In this document: positions 23,301 through 32,598 of the stretch, piece by piece | Position numbering within the stretch: position 1 is the first letter of the stretch | Layout: the number at the start of each line of letters is the position of its first letter | From: Cryptomeria japonica | Taxonomy: Eukaryota > Streptophyta > Pinopsida > Cupressales > Cupressaceae | NCBI RefSeq assembly: GCF_030272615.1 | Contig: NC_081405.1 | Span: forward strand, 316,984,041 to 317,048,040 | Direction of reading: 5' to 3' | Length of the DNA: 64,000 nucleotides | Notes under the pieces: generated by a model | What the model was told of the DNA's origin: nothing | Seen by the model: only the letters and a program-made list of their open reading frames with translations | The model's database searches: none | Made by a program: the position numbers and the translations under genes

Positions 23301-24495
23301 TGTCTTCACGAGAGAATGTGTGGGTCCACATGAGGCTTGGTTGGGCCGGAAGTTCGGATTAGGTTGCTAGGGTTACTAGTGTATGGCCCGGGACCTATGA
23401 AGACTTGCCATGGTATCCATACTAGGTTGTGTGATGACACTTGTCCCTACATTCGCTAGTGTGTGGTCGTTTTGTCCTGTTTTGAGTACCCTTGTGAGTC
23501 GTCCTTTGTCTCTGCCCTTGTGAGAGTCAGTTCCATGTTAGACCTTGGGTGGTGATGGCTCAGTTTATGGATGCTCATCTGGACCTCTTGTTTTTAGCTT
23601 TGATTATGTTCAGCTGGATCCTGTTCTTTGTAAGGATCGTTTATGTATTATGGACCGATGTGGTCATCTGTATATCATTTATGTATCGCCTTGATGGCTG
23701 GATTGTATAGTGTAACCTCTTGTACTCTTAACTTTATTAATTATTAGAGGGGTCTTGCAGTTGCGCAGACCCGGAGATGTAGCCCATTAGGGGTGAACTC
23801 CGAGATCATTATGGTGTTATGTGGTGTATTCTCTTATGTTTCTTTTATTCAGCTTTATCATGTATGTTTATTTTATGTAAAATGGTTAAGTGGATAATTG
23901 GAATTAACTATTAATGCTTATATTCATTTCTTCCTTGAATGCCATGTTAATCGAATGCATAATTGGTTGAGATGCGATTTATCGTAATGCATGTGTGAAT
24001 TCGTCCTTTTAATGCAATAAGTTGGAATATGGAATAATGTAACTTAGAGTAATGAATTATACTCAGTTGTTGTTAAGAAATTAAATATGCTTGGAAAGAT
24101 CTCGTGTTATGATGAATCCTAGTGTATTAGTATGTTAGATGTATGGTTTGTAATTTTTATTGAAAAGCTTGAATGAGGTTGATGAATGGATCTTAATGGA
24201 TGAATCTTTTTTGTGAATACATTTCCCTCTTTTGAAAAGAATTACCCTGATTGTGAATTATCTCGTTATTAAGATATTCAGCTTTTGGATTAATCGTGTG
24301 AGTAAAGTGTATTGTGAAAATTTAAGTAATCTCGTTGGGAAACTCTTTAGGAGTTAGTTGAAGTCTTCCGCTATGTAATCTGAATCTTTGGTATCTTGTT
24401 GCATCTTATGTGTTGTAACTTTAAAAAAAAAAAATTTGCACTCTATTCTTGTAATTTTGGCTTATCCCTTCGGGGTTTCCTGGCGGGGCATTACA
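20344..24495 (+). mobile_element. 3' LTR of Lard2 (4152 bp)
   Basis: Near-identical copy of 12397-16546, ending in CATTACA at 24495 followed by the ATGTG duplication. Differences from the 5' LTR are scattered single bases plus homopolymer length changes. Confidence 0.95.
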
Positions 24496-24500
24496 ATGTG

Positions 24501-25659
24501 CAATTGTGATATTCTTATTATTTCTTTGGGGACCAGCAATTTATTTTATTTTGACTTTGAAGGTTTAGCCACGATCTTGTGATCTTTTGCATTCTTGATT
24601 TGGTGTTGCAAATTCTGGATTATTTTCTTGTCTTACTATTGGAATTGATGATTTATTTTTATTCATCTGTAATTTGATGGCTAAACTAGTTTATCCTTAT
24701 TGTTTTCATATGCTGGTCTTGTGTTGGAATGTGAAATTCCTCTCCAAGGATGTATGAGACAGTCTTGGTAGAGTGTGTATGAGGAAGTAGATGTAAGAAA
24801 CCTTGAGGATGGGGGTATGTGAGGTTGTGATGTAGCTAGGATCCACTACCTACCTATGTGTGGTTACTATCTCTTGGAGGCTAACCACCTTACTCAACAA
24901 GGGATGTTGATGAAGGTCTTGTATGGAAGGTAACACCGCTATGGTGTGCATAGCACCATCGAGCCTTGAGTGAGATATTGGATTTTTATGATCATATTAT
25001 TGTTCTGAGATCAGGCATAGAGATGCTGATTGTGCATGTTATCTTTGACCGAGCATTAGACATGCTCACATGTGGCCTTTTGAGTTGTGCATTCTAGTTA
25101 TGTGGATGGTTATTATTTATATCTTGGAGTATATTGTGTTAACTTGTCACTATGTTATGGGACATAGTCTTTGGAAAGGTTTTATTATGCCTGGCAAGTG
25201 TAAACAATTGAGTTATTTACGTTGCTCTTATTCATGAAAGTTAACTTGGCTGTAGAAATTAAAATTTTGAAGCTAGTTCTATGCGATAAAGTTTTATAAA
25301 AAATAAATTGATCATGATGGCATGTTTTCTTGTCATATTTGGTAGATGAGTATGGTAATTGTTGGTTACCTCTTTGTAATGCATTAACTTGGTGTAATGA
25401 AAGGGAGAAAATTCTTGTTTCTCTACTTTGATTGTGGATAATTCCTAAAATGTTATAAGAAATGTATGTATTTAGATATATCTTGCCAATGGGTAATGGT
25501 ATTCGTAAAGGATTTAGCAATGACATTTCATTTATTTATGGAAAGACTCCTATGTGTAATTTGATCTTTGTTAAATGAGTTTTAGTGCCGATGCGTGCGA
25601 CATGTTCTCCATCTAGCCTTACGACTTCCAGGAGTAAGTCAGAACCTAGGGAAGGAGAA
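24501..25659 (+). other. Lard1 internal region, right part, with PPT
   Basis: Continues the Lard1 core after Lard2 and parallels Lard2 19165-20343. It ends with the PPT TAGGGAAGGAGAA (25647-25659) just before the 3' LTR. No ORF over about 113 codons, and none recognisable. Confidence 0.85.
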
Positions 25660-25730
25660 TGTAGTATCCCTGCCCTAATCAAAATTTAAATCTCAGTTTA
25701 ACCTTGGTTAGTTTATCATAATATAATAAT
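25660..25730 (+). mobile_element. Lard1 3' LTR, fragment 1
   Basis: TGTAGTATCCCTGCC up to ATAAT (25726-25730), where Cop2 inserted. Matches 8426 onward. Confidence 0.92.
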
Positions 25731-26221
25731 TGTTGGTGTAAATAATTATTCATCATGGATATTATTACACTTACTTAAGTTTACTTAGGATAATGCATTT
25801 CATAGTAGTTTGGATATGAGACACTTGGGTGTTTGTGTCACATTGGGATAGTGTGTGTAGGAGAAATTCCACCTCTTATGGTGTTGATCTTGTTATTACA
25901 CTATCATATCCACTTATTGTGGAGTGATAATTCCACCTTCGGTGGGTGATCCACCTCATGTGGAATATTATATTATTTCTCCTACCTACCCACACCTATT
26001 TCCTACCTACCCTTGTTTCTTATTGAGCCACATGTCATATTTGTGTGCTCATACATATCCCTAGCCTTGCCTATATAAGCAGGCCTCTATTCATTGTATT
26101 GGTGATAATCTAGTTAGTTGTTGATCATTTTCTATTGATGAGAATACAGTTTATTCTTGTCCCATATTATGTCTCTATCTTGTACATTTCATTGACCTCT
26201 TGATCTTGGCAAAATCCAACA
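25731..26221 (+). mobile_element. 5' LTR of Cop2 (491 bp)
   Basis: TGTTGGTGTAAATAATT to CAAAATCCAACA. Carries a clear TATA box and keeps the 14 bases (cctcttgatcttgg) missing from the 3' LTR. Confidence 0.95.
26071..26080 (+). promoter_or_regulatory. TATA box of Cop2 5' LTR
   Basis: CTATATAAGC about 140 bp from the LTR end; the same sequence is at 30656-30665 in the 3' LTR. A strong match to a plant TATA box in the expected place. Confidence 0.75.
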
Positions 26222-26233
26222 TGGTATCAGAGC
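26222..26233 (+). promoter_or_regulatory. PBS of Cop2
   Basis: TGGTATCAGAGC directly abutting the LTR, complementary to initiator tRNA-Met. Confidence 0.94.
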
Positions 26234-27809
26234 TATTGGAGTCTCATTGATTCGTCTTGAAGAGGCATTATTGTGACGTCAAGAGGCAGATCTGAGGAGC
26301 AACATCTTTTGGAGGCGTCCTAGACCAGATCCGACCTCTCCATTGCGTCCGGAAGGCCATTTCCATGAATTTTGGTTATAAAGTTGGCCTATTTTGGTGA
26401 GAAATTTTTTTTCTCCATTTTTGCCTATATCGTACGGATTTCGAAAAAAATTTATATTTTTTCGGAAAAATTTATATTTCCTTTTTTTAGAAATTATTTT
26501 TTGAAAAATTGAAAAATCAAAAAAAAATTGAAAAAAAAATTGAAAAGCAAAAAAAATCGAAAAAAACAAACAAAAAAAAAGGTTGTTTGGGGGTCTGCAG
26601 ACCCCCGTACCCCTGCGTGACCCGTGACCTGCAGGTTTGTCAGACCGTGCACCTGCAGATTCCATCCGTGCCGCAGAGTCCGTACCTGACGCGTTCTGTC
26701 ACCTGTGCTCCCGCCGGCGAAGGCCCCCGCAGCGTCCACCGCCAGCGCCGCTTCCCGGCGCCACACCCGCCTCCCCGCAGCGCGTCCTCCCCACTCCAGC
26801 AACTCCCGCTTCCTGCCGGACTCCGCAGCCAAAGACGCCGACAGCCGCGCCGTAAGCTCCCGACATCGTCCGTGCACCTCTCGCAGCCACGCGGACGCCA
26901 GCTCTTCCGCCAAGTAAACAAGACAGGTGGACATAGTCAACACACACAGATCAAACCGTACTCCACGTCATCGGTACGGACTGCCACATCAGCAGCCGCA
27001 TCATCCTGCACCGTCAGCAAATCCGTACAGTACGGACCGTACGGTCAGCAAGCCGAGTCATCCGTCCATACAGTACGGACATCCAGTCAGCCAGAGAGGC
27101 GAAGTTTTTGCGACGGTCATACGGCCGTCAAATTTAACATAGTGTTTTGCTGACATCAGTACCACATTAGCAGGGTTTGAAATTTTTTTGGACCCCCTCT
27201 CATTTGCATTTTTGATTTTGCAGTTCAACTTCAAATGGCCATAACTTGCTCATTTTTGCTCCTTTTTTGGTGCAATTTTTTTTGAAATGGGTTAAAATTT
27301 CGTGCTCTCTGTAGTGGTGGAAGAATTTTTTGATTTTAATGCATGGATTTTTCAGAAAATGCAGTTTTTGGTGACTATCCCTGAGTAATCTTAGTTTTTG
27401 CAACTTCAGAGGCTTCGTTTGGGGTCATCCGACCTCCTTTTTAGGTGTCGTTTTTTTTGAAAGTGCGTATTTTTTTGTCTAATTTCACATGATGCTATCA
27501 GATTGATGTCATTGTAAGTAGAAATTGTACTTTCAGATCTTGGCCTTTTTGGCTCTCTTGGTACTTGTATATTTGCTTGAATCTCAGTTAGATTCATTGC
27601 ACTATTGATTGAAGTCTCTTATATCTCATTTGAGAAGTTGTAAAATTTGCATCATAAGCCCACTTTGCCTTGTTTTGCAAGTTGCTAATTGTAATCGCAC
27701 TAAGTATAAAGTGCCAAAATCATCACTTTAGGGGGGGTACTTTGATTGATTGAATTTGGGGGGTGTCTCTTGTGCTCTTGTGCTCTTGTGTTCTTTCCTT
27801 TTTGCTGCT
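26234..27809 (+). other. Cop2 leader, with poly-A/T and GC-rich GTACGG blocks
   Basis: A 1.6-kb leader before gag. Bases 26400-26580 are T-rich then A-rich. Bases 26590-27130 are GC-rich, with GTACGG/CCGTAC repeated at least six times between 26950 and 27080, including the 12-bp palindrome GACCGTACGGTC at 27035-27046. A 214-codon frame (26509-27153) runs through this block but is low in complexity and has no domain. Such a long leader is unusual for a 5-kb Copia-type element. Confidence 0.75.
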
Positions 27810-29192
27810 ATGGGTTCTTCTAAGTTTCCTCTCTTAACTCCACATAATTATGCTACCTGGAAAATTGATGCATGGAGTAAACTTATGGAAAAAGGACTCA
27901 CTCATTACATTGATGGAACTATTGTTGCTCCAGCTGATCCTAAGGCTGATCCAGTTGGTCACTTAGATTGGCTCACTAAAAATATCATGGCAATTGGTAC
28001 CTTAAGAAAGTATGTATCAAAGGATCTCATTTTTCATATTGAGAAATGCACTCTAATCAAGGATGCTTGGCAAAAGTTTCAAGACTTGTATGGTCAAGTT
28101 GATGAGATTAGGGGATATCAAATTGATAGTGATCTCACCATGTTAGATCCCAAGAACTTTGATACTATACAAGATTATGTCACTAAGGCAAATGAGTTGA
28201 GGGCACAACTCAAAGATTGTGGCATTGATAAAAAGGATACTCAATTGATATTCAACTTGATAGGGAAGCTTCCACAAGAATATGCAACATTTGTTTCTAG
28301 TTTCCAAACTCATAGGATGACAATGGGTTCAAGCTACAAAATGCCTACATTTGATGCTTTCAATGAAATGTTGATGATGGAACAAACTAAGTTGATAAGC
28401 ATGGGCATTCTTAAGGCTTCTTCTAAGTCTCAAGCATTAGTAGCAAATCAAGGGAACAAAGGAAATCAAGGAAAGGACAACTCAAAAAAGAAGAAATGGC
28501 AATCAAAACCTAAAGAAAAAGCACAATCTTCTCCACAACAAGGAGATTCATCCTCTTCCAAGAAAGATAATTCACCAAAGAGAGAGAGACCTACTTGTGC
28601 TTATTGTAAAAAGATTGGTCATGAGGAACATCGTTGCCATACTAAGAAGATTGATGAGCTCACACATATCATCAAAAAGCATAACATTGATTTGCCTAAA
28701 GTCTACAAGAAGGATGATTCATCAACTTCCACTTCCTCACATTCAAAAGGAAAAGGGCAAGCATTCATGGCTTCTACAAGTGGAAAGACTCACTCTTTTG
28801 GAACAAGAAAAGGAAAAGCTCTATGTGCTACAACAAATCATACTTCAGAGAGATGGCTTCTAGATTCAGGGGCTTCTCATCATATGGCATCTTCACAATC
28901 TATGTTCTCTACATTTGAGCCTTGCACCATGCCACAGATTTTGATGGGCAATCATACATACATGGATGTGATTGGGAAAGGATCTATTGACATTGGGGAT
29001 AACTCCTTCAATGATGTGTTGTGTGTACCCCACTTGACAAACAATCTCCTTTCTATCTATCAAATCACACATGGCACAACTAAGAGAGTTGTGGAGTTCA
29101 CACCTGACTCAGTTTTCATTAGAGACATGGAGACTAGAGCTATCATTGCAACTGGGGTGGTTGATCATGCATCTCAGTTATACACCTTTTGA
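27810..29192 (+). CDS. gag: Cop2 Gag-protease
   Basis: Codes for the capsid-like protein and protease of a Copia element; 460 residues from the first ATG at 27810 (the open frame extends to 27750 without an ATG). The N-terminus FPLLTPHNYATWKI is the conserved start of Copia Gag. Gag extends to about residue 240, followed by a lysine/serine-rich stretch. The zinc knuckle CAYCKKIGHEEHRC is at about residues 265-278, and the aspartic protease has LLDSGASHHMAS near residue 350 and LCVPHLTNNLLSI near 410. Gag would assemble particles in the cytoplasm and protease would process it. The frame is intact, unlike every other element here. It ends at a single TGA, with the same frame open beyond it. Confidence 0.92.
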   Translation: MGSSKFPLLTPHNYATWKIDAWSKLMEKGLTHYIDGTIVAPADPKADPVGHLDWLTKNIMAIGTLRKYVSKDLIFHIEKCTLIKDAWQKFQDLYGQVDEIRGYQIDSDLTMLDPKNFDTIQDYVTKANELRAQLKDCGIDKKDTQLIFNLIGKLPQEYATFVSSFQTHRMTMGSSYKMPTFDAFNEMLMMEQTKLISMGILKASSKSQALVANQGNKGNQGKDNSKKKKWQSKPKEKAQSSPQQGDSSSSKKDNSPKRERPTCAYCKKIGHEEHRCHTKKIDELTHIIKKHNIDLPKVYKKDDSSTSTSSHSKGKGQAFMASTSGKTHSFGTRKGKALCATTNHTSERWLLDSGASHHMASSQSMFSTFEPCTMPQILMGNHTYMDVIGKGSIDIGDNSFNDVLCVPHLTNNLLSIYQITHGTTKRVVEFTPDSVFIRDMETRAIIATGVVDHASQLYTF

Positions 29193-29972
29193 GATTTTGT
29201 TGATGATGATGATTTCACATTTGATGATTCTACACATGATGATCACACTTATTATGATGATTCAGATTTTGAGGAGAACTTTGGACACTTGAACATGGGG
29301 ATTCTCACATGTAACCCAGTTCTTGAGTCTTGTATTTCATCTTCTCATATTGATATCACATCACCTATTGTACCTGATGATGCAGATAGTGCAACAGTTT
29401 TGCCTTCATGTGATTCAGTGCAACAGGATATTCATTGTCTTCCAGCTTCAGATTCATGGGATGATTACTTGACAGACATTGCAGGTTTGTTTATGGAATC
29501 CTACATTGCAGATTTGGGAGACATCATTGATGACATTCATCTTCTCTTTGATGAAGATGATCCTTCTTCGATTGTTGCGAGGGCACACTCTGACCCTCTT
29601 GTTCATTCTCTACATGATCATTCTTTCGAGGTTGACATGATTGTGGATACTTATGTACAGCAGTTGGAGGAGGTCTCTTTATTCTTTGAGGAGACACATG
29701 AGTCTTTGGATATTGTTCTACATCCATCTCCACTAGATCTTGGAGTGCCTTTTTCAGCAGTGTGGCACAGTTTACCACCTTTGGAGGGGGTATCTTTCAG
29801 CATCGACATGGGGACACTTGAGCAGTTTTCAGAGATTCCTTTCATCATGAGTTTTCTTCATACATCTTCCCTTCATGATTGGGGAGACTTCATGGACACA
29901 CCTTTGGTTTTGTTTCTTCCTAAGGGGAGGAATGTTGTTCGATGTTCGTGGAGCAGTTTCTTCATACATTGA
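29193..29972 (+). CDS. Acidic in-frame extension/ORF2 of Cop2
   Basis: Directly after the Gag-protease TGA the same frame stays open for 259 codons to a TGA at 29970-29972; its first ATG is at 29295 (225 residues). It is rich in Asp, Ser, His and Leu, starting with an Asp-rich run (DFVDDDDFTFDD) and continuing with segments such as DIIDDIHLLFDEDD and VQQLEEVSLFFEE. No integrase, RT or other known domain is recognisable. It occupies the place where integrase normally begins. It may be reached by stop-codon readthrough, translated separately, or be newly cut off by one nonsense mutation. Function unknown. Confidence 0.6.
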   Translation, partial: DFVDDDDFTFDDSTHDDHTYYDDSDFEENFGHLNMGILTCNPVLESCISSSHIDITSPIVPDDADSATVLPSCDSVQQDIHCLPASDSWDDYLTDIAGLFMESYIADLGDIIDDIHLLFDEDDPSSIVARAHSDPLVHSLHDHSFEVDMIVDTYVQQLEEVSLFFEETHESLDIVLHPSPLDLGVPFSAVWHSLPPLEGVSFSIDMGTLEQFSEIPFIMSFLHTSSLHDWGDFMDTPLVLFLPKGRNVVRCSWSSFFIH

Positions 29973-30315
29973 GCTTCTATCATTGGTGCAGATTCTTCAT
30001 TGAGGGAGGATCACAGTTTGACTTCTCTTCTTCTCTCATATGAGGGGGACTTTTTCCTCACATGGGGTTTTGTTCCTCACATACTTCTTTGAGAGTTCTC
30101 TTGTATAGCTTTCATCTCTTTTTTGGGGGGAGGGTTTTTTCCCATTGGGTTTTTCTCTCTTTCCCCACTTTGCGAGAGATTTCATTGCATTGGTTTGCAT
30201 GCATTTGCATTTGTGCATGGGTACCTAACATGGCCTCGTAGTCGGGACCCATCTTGCATTGCTTAGTTGCATTGTAGACTTAAGTGCATTCCCCTAAGTT
30301 GCACTTAAGGGGGGG
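29973..30315 (+). other. Cop2 3' untranslated region and PPT
   Basis: T-rich, non-coding. Ends with TTAAGGGGGGG (PPT) immediately before the 3' LTR at 30316. Confidence 0.85.
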
Positions 30316-30792
30316 TGTTGGTGTAAATAATTATTCATCATGGATATTATTACACTTACTTAAGTTTACTTAGGATAATGCATTTCATAGTAGTTTGGAT
30401 ATGAGACACTTGGGTGTTTGTGTCACATTGGGATAGTGTGTGTAGGAGAAATTCCACCTCTTATGGTGTTGATCTTGTTATTACACTATCATATCCACTT
30501 ATTGTGGAGTGATAATTCCACCTTCGGTGGGTGATCCACCTCATGTGGAATATTATATTATTTCTCCTACCTACCCACACCTATTTCCTACCTACCCTTG
30601 TTTCTTATTGAGCCACATGTCATATTTGTGTGCTCATACATATCCCTAGCCTTGCCTATATAAGCAGGCCTCTATTCATTGTATTGGTGATAATCCAGTT
30701 AGTTGTTGATCATTTTCTATTGATGAGAATACAGTTTATTCTTGTCCCATATTATGTCTCTATCTTGTACATTTCATTGACAAAATCCAACA
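30316..30792 (+). mobile_element. 3' LTR of Cop2 (477 bp)
   Basis: Matches the 5' LTR except one C/T difference and a 14-bp deletion near the right end, followed by the ATAAT duplication. Confidence 0.95.
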
Positions 30793-30797
30793 ATAAT

Positions 30798-32040
30798 TAT
30801 AGCCAGATGTTTTGATTTAGTGCATATCGGTTTATGTGGTCTTCACATCGATTTGTATGCAAGTTATTATTTCTCCTATTTTGTGTTATAATCTTGAGCT
30901 AACAGTTTCATTAAATTTATATATGTATCTATGTATGACTCTTGGTCGCAGGAGATTTCAGGTACAGTGTCACGTGGGTGCAGGGTTTGTCTTCACCTGG
31001 ACTTGCAGGTTTGAGTGTACCTCTTTGGTCCTTAGAACTTGGATTAGGTGGTTGTAAAACCCTCGTTTGACCATAGTCATGCTCAAGTGAGCATCATCAG
31101 TCATCGTCGATATTCCCATTGGTTAAGGTTGCGGGTCGTCTATTCGTTTGACTTTCTTGGGTTGCATGTTTTGTGTGTGGTTAAATCAAGTAATTAATCT
31201 TTAATCTCTAATTTGATTTAATGTGTGTTTTTGCATTAGTTTATTTGGGGACTAAATTAAATGGGCTCCATTTTTATGTGATTAATCATTAATTGAATTG
31301 CTCAATTTAGGTTGGTGGCAAATTTAATTAAATGGTAAATTTTAATGTTAAATTTATTACGTTTATGTTCATGAAAAGAAAGATTTAAATTTAATTGAAA
31401 TAGAATTAATTTCATCTTGTTGGCATTTTGGAAATAGAAAGGTTAATTTTAGTTAATTGAGGAAATCAATTTTTAAATTGAAAAGCAAGTTAAATGTATT
31501 GAGAATGATTTTTGTGATTTATTTTAAATAAAAATTTTAAATCCAAAAATAAGTTTTTGGTCAAACTTTTCCCCATTTAACCCAGGGTTGAAAATAATTT
31601 TGGAGGTTGATTTTTTTGGAAAAATATTTTGTTGGAAAATATTATTGGATGCAAAATTTGGGGGTTTTGGGAGGAGAAGGAATTTCTTGCACTGGAGAAT
31701 TGGGCTCTTCTTCAATCTTGCTAGGATTGCTTAACCAGGTAGGCCTCTAGTTAATTCCATTGATTTCTTTATTTTTAAAAGATTGTTTTTGGTGTTTTTG
31801 TAGTAATCTGGTTGTGATTCTAAATAATCTCATTTATTTGGGGAAAATGAAAGAAGTTGTAGATCAATTTCTAAAATTAAATTCTCCTTGCTTCCTTTCC
31901 AATCTCCAGATTGAATTTTGGTTGTTCTCAATAAACTTTGTTAAATCTCCATTGGATGTTCTTGATTTAAGTTTTATTTTAAGAAAATTAGTTGTTTTAG
32001 TGAAGTTTGGTAGAAGGGTTTGGATTATGGATGTTAATCC
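30798..32040 (+). mobile_element. Lard1 3' LTR, fragment 2
   Basis: Resumes the Lard1 LTR after Cop2 (parallel to 8499-9732) and ends at AATCC (32036-32040), the duplication of Cop3. Confidence 0.92.
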
Positions 32041-32461
32041 TGATAAAATCTGAAAAGATTATAAACCCAGAAAACTAGTGCAAATGATACGAAATGAAAG
32101 TAGCAACATAGAGTTAGTCACCAAGAGAGTAATGTAAATTCTAGAAGAAAAACATCATTAAGATGATGCAAAATTAAGAGATGCCAAATACAAGCCAGGT
32201 AGCATGCTTTTATAGACCAGGGAGAGGGAAGAGGTGGCAATACCGACCAATCAAGAGCAACCATCTCTTGGAATAAAGATAGCGAGTATCTTCCCAAGAT
32301 AGAAAATGGATGCACACATGTAGGAAGGTGACACCTCATAACAACTCACCTAATTAAGCACGATTTATTAACCTAAGAGAGATTAAAAGAAGTGTAGAAA
32401 AAACCTAGGAATAGAGGGAAAAAATAAATAACCCAATAGGAAATAAAAAAATACACTAACA
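32041..32461 (-). mobile_element. 3' LTR of Cop3 (421 bp), with PPT to its right
   Basis: TGATAAAATCTG to CACTAACA; the minus strand next to it reads ATGGGGGGG (PPT, complement of 32462-32470). A minus-strand TATAAAAG lies at 32207-32214. Compared with the other LTR it lacks 29 bp between two 'gcaaatga' repeats. Confidence 0.92.
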
Positions 32462-32598
32462 CCCCCCCATAAGCGAAGCTTAGGTGGATGTGGAAATGGG
32501 TCCTGACAAATCAAGCTTGATCAGGTACCCATGTACATAAAATTCCCCCAAAAAGAGAGAGAAAAGAGACCCCCACAAGAGTAGAGAGAGTCAAGACT

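Larger units (their letters stand above)
12397..24495 (+). mobile_element. Non-coding LTR retrotransposon Lard2, complete
   Basis: A complete 12.1-kb insertion in Lard1 with a perfect 5-bp duplication ATGTG (12392-12396 and 24496-24500). LTRs are 4150 and 4152 bp and differ at roughly 46 positions by eye (about 1.1%), mostly transitions. The 3.8-kb internal region has a PBS and PPT but no protein-coding sequence. Termini and PPT match Gyp1, the coding element at the right of the window, which is the likely source of its replication proteins. Confidence 0.95.
25731..30792 (+). mobile_element. Copia-type element Cop2, Gag-protease only
   Basis: Inserted in the Lard1 3' LTR with perfect duplication ATAAT (25726-25730 and 30793-30797). 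LTRs of 491 and 477 bp differ by one substitution and one 14-bp deletion, so this is the youngest insertion in the window. The internal region encodes Gag and protease followed by an acidic frame; integrase, reverse transcriptase and RNase H are absent. It must use proteins from a relative; Cop3 is of the same Gag lineage. Confidence 0.95.

Noticed and set aside
26509-27153. 214-codon plus-strand ORF in the Cop2 leader, with other-strand ORFs of 82-149 codons
   Set aside because: Starts in a poly-A tract (Lys-rich), continues through GC-rich sequence open in several frames at once, and lies upstream of the true gag start. Compositional.
27750-27809. Upstream extension of Cop2 Gag by 20 residues
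   Set aside because: The codon at 27750 is TTG, not ATG. The first ATG, 27810, begins the conserved Gag N-terminus.
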